NCBI RefSeq assembly: GCF_003369915.1
Contig: NC_046674.1
Span: 21,331,657 to 21,395,656 of the forward strand
From: Drosophila miranda
Lineage: Eukaryota; Arthropoda; Insecta; Diptera; Drosophilidae
DNA length: 64,000 nt
Direction: 5' to 3'
This document shows, piece by piece, positions 44,234 through 55,759 of this stretch. Position 1 is the first letter of the stretch; every line of letters begins with the position of its first letter. A program made the position numbers and the translations under genes. The notes under the pieces are model-generated. The model saw only the letters and a program-made list of their open reading frames with translations, searched no databases and was not told the DNA's origin.

Positions 44234-45041
44234 GAGCACTTTGCCAATACCTTTTACATATATGGTAGAAGAGCTTTTTTACTGTGTAGAAGGACTCGTA
44301 CCTATACATTTTTCTACCTATTCCACTGGGAACCGCTGAATCAAGAGCATGAATCAGCAGCTGAATCAACGCTTTATAAATCTCTTATAATTGTATACCC
44401 ATCTAGCCATTTCCTGTTGTATCCAGTAGATCCTGGAACCGTAAAGCATAATGCTATGGAGATTCCATCCAGATTCCGTTTTCCCATATCCAAGCAAAAT
44501 CAAATCAAGGGTTTACTTTAAAACTACGTTTGTTTTCTTTTTGTTTATTTTAAAATTTTTATGATTACATATTTTGAATGGTTTGTTGGATTGTTTGTTA
44601 TGCATTGTAGAGGGTCGGGGACGGGACGCTCGGTCGGGGGGGACTTGAGCTTCAGTTAATGCGAAAATCAATATCAATCAATCAAGTTGTCTGTCTTCTT
44701 TCCCCGACAGAAGTTCGTCTTCAATTACAATGTCTTCAATTGTTTCATCTCTCCGGATGATTGGAAAAGTATTCTCTCATTTTGAATTTCTTATGCATTC
44801 ATTCTTTGTTCTTCATTCTCCCATTTTTCTTTGTGCAAAATGCTATGAAAATGTCAAAAGTGTATGTGTGTGTGTGTGTAGGAGGGAGTGAGCGATGACG
44901 GGGCTGATCGTTCCATGCGATGGAGTGTTTGCTGCTTCCTTCCGGTTACTTGTATATAGATAAAGATTATGTTAAATTATGTTTAACTCTCCTCGATCTG
45001 ATCCGATCCTCATTAAGCGATCGATCTTTCATATCCTCTGC
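44234..45041. other. Intergenic sequence and 3'UTR of the CIZ1-like gene
   Basis: Left part: AT-rich sequence with no gene. Right part, from about 44520: probable 3'UTR of the minus-strand zinc-finger gene, with reverse-strand polyadenylation-like hexamers near 44540-44560 and a GT repeat at 44864-44879. Confidence 0.5.
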
Positions 45042-48000
45042 CTAGTACCGGTTGTAGCGGCCCCGAGCGCGCTGACGCTGCGGCGTTGCCTTGGGGCCGG
45101 CGGCGGCCCTGGCGGGAGTGGCCTTCTTGGCCGGCGATGGGGATGCGTCTGGGGTGCCTGCTGGTGCAGGTGAAGCAGACGTAGCAGCAGCAGCGGCGGC
45201 GGCGGCCGGAGCAGCAGCCTTGACCGGAGTCTTGGCAGGCTCTGGTTTGGCGGCAGGCGTGGCCGGTGCTGCGGTTGGAGCTGCAGGCTCTGGTTCTGGC
45301 TCGACTTCCTGATCTTCATTGGCCTCCTCTTCGTCCTGGGCCTCCATCTCCTCCTCGCCGTTGTCCTCGCCTTGGCCATCCTCGCCCTCGGCACCCTCTT
45401 CATCACCTTCACCCTCGCCCTCACCGCCTTCGGGGTTGGCCTCGACCATCTCGAAGTCCTCATCATCGCCAGTGGCCTCTGATGGGTCGTACAGCTCGCC
45501 TTCGCCACCCTCGGTGGTCTCTCCCTCGGCAGCGGTGCCCTCGGCGGCGGGGGCCTCAGCCTCCTCGATCTTGCGCTTCTTACGCTCGGTCTCCTCCAGG
45601 GCGGCGGCAGCGCGCTTCTGGGCGATCTTAGTGTCGCTGGACTTCTCGTTGATGAACTTGAGGAAGTTGCGGTGATGGGTGGCCGTGCGAGAGTGGATCT
45701 CGGCGGTCACCTCGGTGTCGAAGAATTTGCTGCATACAGAGCATTCGAAGCACTCTAGCTTCGAGATGAGGCCGGCGCCGACGGCACGCTGCCAGTTGTA
45801 TTTGGGCAGGCGGAGGTCCACCTCGCTGGGGATCTCGTCGCCGTCTAGGAAGTCGACGATGCAGTCCTCGGGGTCGACGGGCAAAGCGACCTCCTCCTCC
45901 TCCTCGCCCTCGTTGAGCTCCTCACCCTCCTTGGTATCGTCGGCGGCTTCCTCGCCCTCCTTGGGCTCCTCACCCTCGGCCTCCTCGCCTTCGGCTGTCT
46001 CACCTTCGGCACCAGGCTCCTTCTTGATCTCGGCCTCACCCTCCTTCTTCACGGGCTTCTTCTTGCGCTTCTGGGGCAGACGCAGATCGCGCGTCTCCTC
46101 CTCCTCGGTGCTGATCGGCAAAGTCTGACGCTTGCGCTCGCCCACCTTGGTGTTGCTCTCGGCGGCCTTCTTCAGATGCTCGGCGGAGAGCAGATGGGTG
46201 TCGAAATCGATGCGAGTGGCGAACTCCTTGTTGCACTCGATGCACTTGGGGTGCAGGAACTTCTTCAGCTGCAGATGTCCCTCCGACTTGCGATGGGTCG
46301 AGATGTGGCCGTGGAAGTTCAGATCGCACATGGTGCAGTAGTCCAGCTGGCGCTGCTTGCTCTTGCCCATGCGCTTCAGGCGATCGAACTCAATCGACTT
46401 GAGCTGCTCGGCGATCTTGGCCTCCTGTCGGATCATGTTCGCCTTCAGGCGATAGCTCTCCTCAATGCCCTCGCGCATCATCAGATGGGTGCGTCCCTTG
46501 ATGTGATTCTCGAACGAGTTGGCGTCCCACATGTGCTTCTTGCACAGATGACAGTAGAACATGTCATTAGGCACGCTGGCATACGGCGAGTCCTTGGTGG
46601 GGCTACACATATGGAGACGGATCATTAGATAAAGAAAAGAAAGAAACTTCATTAGTATGAGCTCTGGAATAGTAATGTGGGGGATGGACGTTGAGGTCTG
46701 GTCTGGCTCTAGGGAAGAGAATACAATATCCAAGGAGCTGGGAGCGACAGAGAGAGGGCTCTTCGCGCTGCAATTATACTTATGATACGTAGGAGCTCAG
46801 CACAGGCGGCAACAACAGATGGCTTACACATTTATATATTTTTGCATCAAATACATAGATCAACATCAATTTCTGGTGCTTTCATTTGATGAGGCGTTAT
46901 GAGAGTGAACTTTGATGGAACATCGCAGAGAAATATGCCCCAAAAGTTGAGATCTATTTCAAGTTCAAAGTTTATAATCCAAATCAGCGGTGGGCAGACT
47001 TTTTGGGAGCAGGTGAGACTCTAGTCGAGCATCAATTTGCCTCGTCATGCAGACGACATGTATTTTGTTTTTTAATTTCGTGGGACCGAACTCAGTCGAA
47101 CAGCCATGTGCCTCGTTTATTTTTTATTCTCGGACAAATTCTTTGGAACTATTCGCTTGTGCGTTTGGCTGTCGTGGGCGAGCAGTTGGGAGCAACATCA
47201 GATCATTGTACATTTTTTTTTATATGTTCGATTTTCTTCAACTTTTGAGGCATGTTTCTCTCTTCACGAATATTACATTTAATTAATTACTAAAATTTTT
47301 AAAGCTCCGACATAAAAAGTATGATTTTCTACACATATAGAGACGCCACGAAGTCAAACAGGTTCATACATATTTATCTACTTAACTCAATGAAGATATG
47401 TTCTTTAAAATAAAATAAATGGACATTTTAGGTGGTTTTCCCTTGGGCACAAAGAAATTAAAAACTACTACTAGACTAGCACTGGACTGGCGTTCGTTCT
47501 TTAAAATCATTTAAGATTAAGTAGATGAAGTGTTATATGAGAAGGTTATCTCATGCGATTTATCCGAGATACTAGAAATGGATTGGGGTGATGGAAGTCT
47601 TGATCTTCATGATGACTCTCAGTGAAAGAATAGTTTGCGTTGCTTATGGTGCTATGAAATTAGGTTTTGCTGCGAAGCATGAGAGACAGAATGCAAAACA
47701 AGTGTTCGTTAATCATCAGTGGAAGAACTGATGGAATATTTGTGACAAAATCATTTTTGTCACCCATCCAGCCAGTTGGCAAAATTAGATCTAAAAAGTA
47801 TTACAATTTGTAATCTCTGCCGCAACTGACGCCATACATGTATGTATCTCTCTCGCTCTCACTGTGTCGTAGTCTTAAAGAATTCCTTTCCGTATTCCGT
47901 CTTTCGATATTATCATATTAATATCTACGATCGATCGATTTTCAATCTCTTTGACTTCGTGGCGATTCCAAAAATGAGTTTCAAACTGTACATGAACACA

Positions 48001-48217
48001 CACAGTGATTTAGCCCAACCTTTAGGTTTATCTTTCGTAAAAATAATACTACGCAAAAAAATACATTATATAGATATTGATATATGTAGAGATGTATATG
48101 TAGGTTATGTATATGTATATATATATATAGTATAAATATATTATAGATTGTTACGCATTCCCCTGACCCCCCGAGAGCACACACATACACACACACATTG
48201 AATCGCTTGCACTAATA

Positions 48218-48253
<36 letters not shown>

Positions 48254-51200
48254 CATCAACAAAAGGGAAAAAAGGAGGGCTCCCTTCTGAACAACAATTT
48301 CTAGATCTATGTATATATAGAGATATATATATATATATATAAATATATATATTATTGAGATGTACATATGAGTGGGAACGCAATTTTTGAAGATTGAAAA
48401 TTCGAATTCCTAAGTACTTATCTATTTAAATAACACTCATATTTGTATTTGATTATCTTTTGGTGAAAGAAATAATTCCTTCGATTTTGGTGGGTTTAAA
48501 AAAATGTTTCTGTTGGTAGATTTTTGTTTTTGTTTTTTTGGTTTTTTGTTGGAAAAGTTTGTTTGTAGTTAGTCTTACCTCTCGATTTTCTTTTCGCCAG
48601 GAGTAGGTTCCTTCTTTTTATTTTGGTTGGCATTTTTGGCCAAAAGTTTCTTGGCACGATCAAAAGCATTTTGCTTGCGAATACCGCCGCCGCCCTGCTT
48701 TTGCGGGGGCTTGGGACCACCACTGCCACCACCAGTGGCGCCACGATTCTGGAAGCCTCCCTGGCCACGACGATTATTGAGACGATTGCCTGCACCGCCG
48801 CCGCGACTGACCATCTTTATATTTGGTATATAGTGTGTGTATCATTTTATCATCATTATCATAATAATAAAGGATTTCAATATTTTACAATACAACATCA
48901 TTTCATTCAACAAATTGCACAGGGCACATGAGAATATCGGTTGGTTTGCGATTTTCGATTTTCGGTTTTCAGTTTTTGATTTTAAACAAAAGAAAGCGGC
49001 ACAAAAGTTCATTTCAACATCGGTATTTGAGCATCGAGAGAGAGAGAGAGTGAGAGATATTTGAGACAACAAATATGGCATTTTTACAATGGCCATTTAC
49101 AATATTTTTGTACGAAATTAAGATTTTTTGACGGGGGGAAAAATTGTTACACAGATGTATTTTATAAGTAAATACATAGATATATAGTTTATATATATGT
49201 AGTATATAAATTTGCACATATAGCACATTATATTTATCAGTTTTTTGGTGGCATGGTCAGATCGGCGGGGCAAGAGCGGTCAATCAGTCGACGGGGATAT
49301 GATACGCGACATATATATGATATATATATTTGTGCAGTTGAAGTCGTTGGCGTGTGGCAGCCGAGTGTGGCGTGGCATTTTTTGATTTTGTTTTTTTCGT
49401 TTTGTTTTTTTTGGAGAAAAATGGAAATCGGATTTGCGATATCATTTGGTTCGGAACATTTGTCATGTTTCGGTCAGAGGCAGGAACGTTGAAGAAGAAT
49501 TGGCGACGAATTTGCATTAGACATTTATAGATATTATGATATTAGGTATTATAATTATTGTATTTTTATATGCATTTTGTTTTTGCATTATTGGTTTTCG
49601 TATTTCCCGTTGCACCATCAAGCAGTGTACCAGTACCAGATCGGATCGGTTTGTTTCGGTTTTCAGAGCAGAGCAGATTAGAAGAGGGTTTGATTTTCAC
49701 ACAATATCAATCAATCAATCAATCAATCGAGCAATCAATCAGTCGCATTGGAAGCATCATCGACAGCATCGTTGGGTGGATGGATTTCACATATTTTGTG
49801 TGTGTTTGGCATAGTATTGTGTGCGTACGCGCGTGCGTGCATGCGTGCGTGCGTGCGTGCGTGTATGTGCATGTGTTGCATTTCGATTATTTTCAGGGTT
49901 GCGCCCGAGAGTTCGGAAATCGAATTCGTTTATTGGTATTTCATTCGGTTTGGTTTTTTTTTTGTTGCATGTTTGTTGATTGAGAAGAAGATGGCGGCAT
50001 CAACAACAAGCAACACGCAACAACAACAACAACAACAACGATAAATGCAACAGCAACAGCAACGACAACGACAACGACAACAGCAACAGCAGCCGCAGTA
50101 GCAGCAACAGCAACAGCAATAATTATTTTTTGTATAATATGCCGGAGAGCAGCGACAACAATATGAAGAATGCGCATTCGAAATGCACGATGGACGATGC
50201 GGGTTTCGACATTCGATATTCGATTTGTTTTGGAAAAGCATCGAATTTTGTTTGGCATATTGTTTGGTTTTTGTTTTTGTTCGGTTTTGGAAGAGAGAAT
50301 AAAAAACATAGAATTGTTAAATTAGAAAAGCGCTGTGAAAATTAGTTTTAGAGTCCAGCCAGCCAGGAACTGGCATTAGATCTGGTTTTTTTTGTTGGTT
50401 GGTTGAATATTTGGATAAATTCAATTTATAATTATGGTAAAAAGGTAATTAAATGCCTAAGTACATCTAGTAAGAGATCAATTACTTATCGTTCCATCTG
50501 GATTCATCGTCATACTCTTTTCTTCTTCGTTAAATGGGAGCAAGTGTTGGCGGTACATGGTTTTATAGGTACATTTTTCGGTTCGTTATATATATGCGTC
50601 CACATATATACATATATTTCTTTCTATTTATTTTATTATCAGTTTTCTTACCTCGATTTGTGCAGTTTTGCTCTACGGAAAACTAAAAACAAAAGTTGCA
50701 TTTTAAATGGAATAAATGCTTTTTATATTGAAAGCCTTCTGCTAAAATCATCCTCATCCTCCTCCTTCTTCATCATCATTCTGTCCCTATCCCTTTCCCT
50801 ACCATAAACTGCACAAATCCATATTTATTTTTCTAACGACTCTTAGGTTGTTTAACAAAAAAAAAAAAATAAGTGTGGCTAATATTGGATAGGTTTTCCT
50901 TGAATTGTTTTTTGTTTTTGTTGGTTTTAGTAAACTACAAACTACAATTTGATATTTGGTTTTTGTGGTTCGGTTTATCTTTTAAAAAGGAAAGCAATAA
51001 CTACGTTTAGCAATTAATCAAACTAATCGATTTTAAAACAAATAAACAAAATATAATTGCGGTTCGTTCTGCGGTGGAGATTGGGTAGGTGGTTAAGGCC
51101 CATCTTCGGTGGATCCAAAACAGATATATCGCTAGCTATTAAGCTGAGAAACTAATAAATATACATCTCTTAATCATTCAGAAACTTGTTTTAAGATCGT

Positions 51201-52125
51201 TTATGATGAAAACTGCAAGTGCAGTGTATTTCAGAAGTACAAAAAAACAAAAAGCTAAGATACAATATCCCAGCGTTTTTTAGATCATTCGATAGAGATT
51301 TCAACTAGGAATTCCTTCAACACGATCTGTGAACTGGAAAGCGCCTTGAAGTATCAATTTTATGAACATGGCATCAATTCTTGATCTGAAAATGTATCTC
51401 TTCGAAAAGACATCTAAAGCTTCACATTTGGCTTATAAGCAATCGGAAGGACTACCATCATTACGTCTCCTCAGCTCCACCACAGAACCTTAGATTCGTT
51501 TGGCACACGAATATCAGTAAAAATAATAACCATTAAGATATACAATTTATACATTTTGTTCGTATTCTGTGATCCAAGAACGGATCGAATGGAGTGATTG
51601 TACATACCGGGCCGCCACGCTGATTACGATTTCCCATGCCACCGCCGCCGCGCGGCAAGTCCAGCAGCGAGGGTGGGTTCTGGTTCCTGAACAGATTGTT
51701 CAGCAGATTGTTGGCCAAATTGATGGCCTGGGCGTTCATCTGTCCGCCGCCCTGGCGCATATTGTTGCCAAACTGTCCACCGCCGGGGTTCTGCGACTCC
51801 CAGGGTGACATGTTCATGCCGCCCATTCGGTTGGCGCCCATGGGTCCGCCATAGTTGTTGCCGCCACCACCGCCGCCGCCGCCGCCGCCACCAAAGTTGC
51901 GGTTACGGTTCTGGTTTCCACGGAATGCCATATTGATGTTGGCCTTGAGATTGTTGGCGCTACTCGAGGTTGCTGAACGATGGTGCTGCTGTTGCTGCTG
52001 GTTTCCGTTGACTTTAACGCTGCAAGAGTTCAAGAGAGGATTAGCTGGAGATTATCCTGGAACTGCACAGCACAAGCAAGCAGATGGATTGGCGTGGATT
52101 TGGGGGGTGAATCATACCTGACCAT
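45042..52125 (-). CDS. CG8108: CIZ1-like U1-type zinc-finger protein (CG8108-type)
   Basis: Four coding exons on the minus strand: 52125-52118, 52019-51608, 48814-48579, 46602-45042; joined length 738 aa. The N-terminus is Gln/Ser/Asn rich, then Gly rich (a run of Gly after NRNFG) with RGG-like elements, as in RNA-binding proteins. Four C2H2 fingers with long U1/matrin-type His spacing occur at about residues 236-258 (CHLCKKHMWD), 308-328 (CTMCDLNFHGH), 339-361 (CIECNKEFATR) and 506-528 (CSVCSKFF). Between and after them are long Glu/Gly acidic stretches and a basic KRKKKPVKK, a likely nuclear signal; the C-terminus is Ala/Pro rich, ending RGRYNRY. This fits CIZ1-type nuclear proteins. Exon 1 contributes only eight bases (ATGGTCAG). 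The exon 3 acceptor (ATATAAAG) is weak, so an alternative start at the Met of exon 3 is possible. The CG8108 name is from memory. Confidence 0.75.
46603..48578 (-). other. Intron 3 of the CIZ1-like gene
   Basis: The donor GTAAGA lies next to 48579 and the acceptor GTGTAG next to 46602. It contains a GA microsatellite at 48224-48254, AT runs near 48118-48130 and 48320-48350, and no supported gene. Confidence 0.65.
48815..51607 (-). other. Intron 2 of the CIZ1-like gene
   Basis: 2.8 kb rich in simple repeats: GA at 49037-49056, TCAA at 49709-49737, GCGT at 49829-49862, and CAA/CAG repeats at 50017-50120 that open short Gln/Asn-like frames on the plus strand. No gene is supported. Confidence 0.6.
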
Positions 52126-53330
52126 AATTCTGATGAGCTACTATTGGGTTAAGTGGTGGGGATTTTTTGGGATGTGTGTGTTTGGGTTTTTAAGCGAGCA
52201 AATTACATAAAACAGGCTGAAAATAAAGCGTAACAAACATAAACACAAAGCAATCTTCAATGCTGCAAGCGGGGAAAATGATTTTTTGTTTTTGTTAGTA
52301 TTTTCTTCTACTTTGCGTTAGTGTGGCAACCCTAATAGCAATTACAGCCAAACCAAGCGTGCGTATACACACACACAAATGCACAGCACAGCACCTGCCG
52401 GAGAGGGGGACACTTGGTTTGGACCCCTCCAAAGGGGGAATGGGAATGACTTTTAGCGCTAACGTGATAGAATTACATTAAAACCGGCTCACAGGTAGCC
52501 CTCTTCACTTAATGGTAATTAATACGGCCAATAGGTTAGGTTAGGTTAAGGCGGTAGCCGGGAGGGGGGGGGATAAGAGCCTCCCGCCCCCAAGCTCACT
52601 TGGACCTATAAAAGGTCCGTTGTGTTGCCGCATGGGCATGTGCCCCTTCGCGTTGCCCGAACCGTGAGAGCATAAATACGGCCAATAAAAAGAGCCTAAA
52701 ATTCTGAGCGTCCACAGTGCGGAGAGCGGAAGGCAAGATGGCGGCCGGTCAGAGAGCTGACGCTGTATAGATGTGTGTGCGTGTATGTGCAAATGATTGA
52801 GTCAGAAAGCCGGCCGGGGCCACCATGCGGGCCAGAAAGTGATGAAAAACACAATGAAAATGCAGAAAAAGGCAGCCGTCTTTGTTAAAATATAATTTAA
52901 ATTGAATTTTCTGATAGTTTGATGGGAACTCAAGGCTCTTGTTAACTGTACCTAATCCACCCCACATTTACCCACACCCGTTCACATGCAATTAACGAAA
53001 AAAAAAAAAAGGAAAATAAAACAATAAAACATTACTTTATCAGCAAATGCAAAAAAAAATATCAATAATTACTATTTTCAGCGGCCCCAGACAAGCTGGC
53101 TCACAAAGGAAAAACAAAACGAATAAAAAAAATTCCCAACAGATACACACAAAGAATTTTTCATAGCCACCAACCACCACATAAACGCACAAATTGCGAG
53201 ATATTTTTCACGTTTTGTACTTACGACTTGCAACGGCGATAATTTAGTTGCTAGTTATTGCACTATAATTACTAATTACACGGCTTGCTGCCAAGCTATA
53301 TCTCTGTTAAAGATGGCGGACTGCTGTGAA
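52126..53330 (-). other. 5' region of the CIZ1-like gene: non-coding first exon and intron
   Basis: On the minus strand a strong donor (AAGTC|GTAAGT) occurs at 53225/53224, preceded by a likely non-coding first exon reaching up to about 53320. The intron then runs to an acceptor shortly before the start codon at 52125 (candidate CATCAG ending at 52130). The intron contains a GC-rich segment with GGTTA repeats at 52535-52690, described separately. Confidence 0.55.
52535..52690. repeat. GGTTA-led dispersed repeat fragment
   Basis: Begins with three GGTTA units and continues GGCGGTAGCCGGGAGG, then CTCACTTGGAC and GGTCCGTTGTG. I recall a similar ordered series (GGTTAGGTTAGG, GGCAGCCC, CTCACTTAGAC, GTCCATTGTG) as a widespread short repeat in flies, but cannot name the family. 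It lies inside the first intron of the CIZ1-like gene. Confidence 0.45.
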
Positions 53331-53381
53331 AATTTTTTACCTCAAATTTTCGCAGGAACGAACTCGCACGGAGCAAAAAAA

Positions 53382-55427
53382 GAAATCGAATGCAGTATTG
53401 CAGGATTTTTCGATAACATATACCGTCTGACCCTCAGAAAAAAACAAAATATACTGTATCATTTTAAAAATATACCATAAATATACTGACGAATTCAAGT
53501 TCTATTTTACTTATTCCTCGTTTTTGATATTCCGTCGAATATTACTAAATATATAGAACATTTAGCCATGCCCACTTAATTTTGTACGATTGATGAATCA
53601 ATTCTATACATGATTGGCCTATTCGAAATACTTGCTTTTATTGGATTTCTATATAACATTGAAAATTAAATTAATAGATTGATGAAATTGACAAAAATAC
53701 CATGGGAGCGCGGCGAAAAAATGAAATCGAATGCAGTATTGCAGGATTTTTCGATAACATATACCGTCTGACCCTCAGAAAAAAGCAAAATATACTGTAT
53801 CATTTTAGAAACATACCATAAATATACTGACGAATTCAAGTTCTATTTTACATATTCCTTGTTTTTGATATTCGGTCGAATATTACTAGCTATATAGAAC
53901 ACTTAGCCATGCCCACTCAATTTTGTACGATTGATGAATCAATTCTATACATGATTGGCCTATTCGAAATACTTGCTTTTATTGGATTTCTATATAACAT
54001 TGAAAATTAAATTAATAGATTGATGAAATTGACAAAAATACCATGGGAGCGCGGCGAAAAAAAGATATCGAATGCAGTATTGCAGGATTTTTCGATAACA
54101 TATACCGTCTGACCCTCAGAAAAAAGCAAAATATACTGTATCATTTTAGAAACATACCATAAATATACTGACGAATTCAAGTTCTATTTTACATATTCCT
54201 TGTTTTTGATATTCGGTCGAATATTACTAGCTATATAGAACACTTAGCCATGCCCACTCAATTTTGTACGATTGATGAATCAATTCTATACATGATTGGC
54301 CTATTCGAAATACTTGATTTTATTGGATTTCTATATAACATTGAAAATTAAATTAATAGATTGATGAAATTGACAAAAATACCATGGGAGCGCGGCGAAA
54401 AAATGAAATCGAATGCAGTATTGCAGGATTTTTCGATAACATATACCGTCTGACCCTCAGAAAAAAGCAAAATATACTGTATCATTTTAGAAACATACCA
54501 TAAATATACTGACGAATTCAAGTTCTATTTTACATATTCCTTGTTTTTGATATTCGGTCGAATATTACTAGCTATATAGAACACTTAGCCATGCCCACTC
54601 AATTTTGTACGATTGACGAATCAATTCTATACATGATTGGCCTATTCGAAATACTTGCTTTTATTGGATTTCTATATAACATTGAAAATTAAATTAATAG
54701 ATTGATGAAATTGACAAAAATACCATGGGAGCGCGGCGAAAAAAAGAAATCGAATGCAGTATTGCAGGATTTTTCGATAACATATACCGTCTGACCCTCA
54801 GAAAAAAGCAAAATATACTGTATCATTTTAGAAACATACCATAAATATACTGACGAATTCAAGTTCTATTTTACATATTCCTTGTTTTTGATATTCGGTC
54901 GAATATTACTAGCTATATAGAACACTTAGCCATGCCCACTCAATTTTGTACGATTGATGAATCAATTCTATACATGATTGGCCTATTCGAAATACTTGCT
55001 TTTATTGGATTTCTATATAACATTGAAAATTAAATTAATAGATTGATGAAATTGACAAAAATACCATGGGAGCGCGGCGAAAAAAAGAAATCGAATGCAG
55101 TATTGCAGGATTTTTCGATAACATATACCGTCTGACCCTCAGAAAAAAGCAAAATATACTGTATCATTTTAGAAACATACCATAAATATACTGACGAATT
55201 CAAGTTCTATTTTACATATTCCTTGTTTTTGATATTCGGTCGAATATTACTAGCTATATAGAACACTTAGCCATGCCCACTCAATTTTGTACGATTGATG
55301 AATCAATTCTATACATGATTGGCCTATTCGAAATACTTGCTTTTATTGGATTTCTATATAACATTGAAAATTAAATTAATAGATTGATGAAATTGACAAA
55401 AATACCATGGGAGCGCGGCGAAAACCA
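53382..55427. repeat. Six tandem 341-bp satellite units
   Basis: Units start at 53382, 53723, 54064, 54405, 54746 and 55087, a constant spacing of 341 bp. Each starts GAAATCGAATGCAGTATTGC (GATATC in the third) and ends in CATGGGAGCGCGGCGAAA. Units 2-6 are nearly identical, differing at single bases; unit 1 is the most different. The array starts about 60 bp beyond the probable first exon of the CIZ1-like gene. No open frame is preserved. Confidence 0.95.
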
Positions 55428-55680
55428 GTATTTCTACAGGATGACCCTCAGAACAGCACCGAAATATACCGTCTCATTTTGAATATATACCGCAAAATTA
55501 AAGTTCCATCATACATATTCCTCGTTTTTGATATTCCGTCGAATATTACCAGCTATATAGAACATTAAGCCATGCCCACATAATTTTATACGATTAGTGA
55601 ATTTATTTTGTAATTGACCGGTTTAATTTAAAAACTTACCTTTATTGCTTTTTGCGTATAAAGAGGTTTTAGCGAGAAAG
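55428..55680. repeat. Diverged partial unit of the 341-bp satellite
   Basis: After the last good unit the sequence continues with recognisable but diverged pieces: GATGACCCTCAGAA, ATATACCGTCTCATTTTGAA, ATTCCTCGTTTTTGATATTC, then TTACCTTTATTGC. The same variant (ATATACCGTCTCATTTTCAA) returns at 60016, on the far side of the minisatellite. Confidence 0.75.
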
Positions 55681-55759
55681 GTAAAAAAAAATAGGTTTAA
55701 AACAGGGAGTAAATTGTTTTTACATTAATTGGAGCCTGGGATGACATTATAAAAAAAAA

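Noticed and set aside
50017..50120. CAA/CAG tract that could encode poly-Gln or poly-Asn
   Set aside because: It lies in an intron of the CIZ1-like gene on the opposite strand, without start context or flanking coding sequence.
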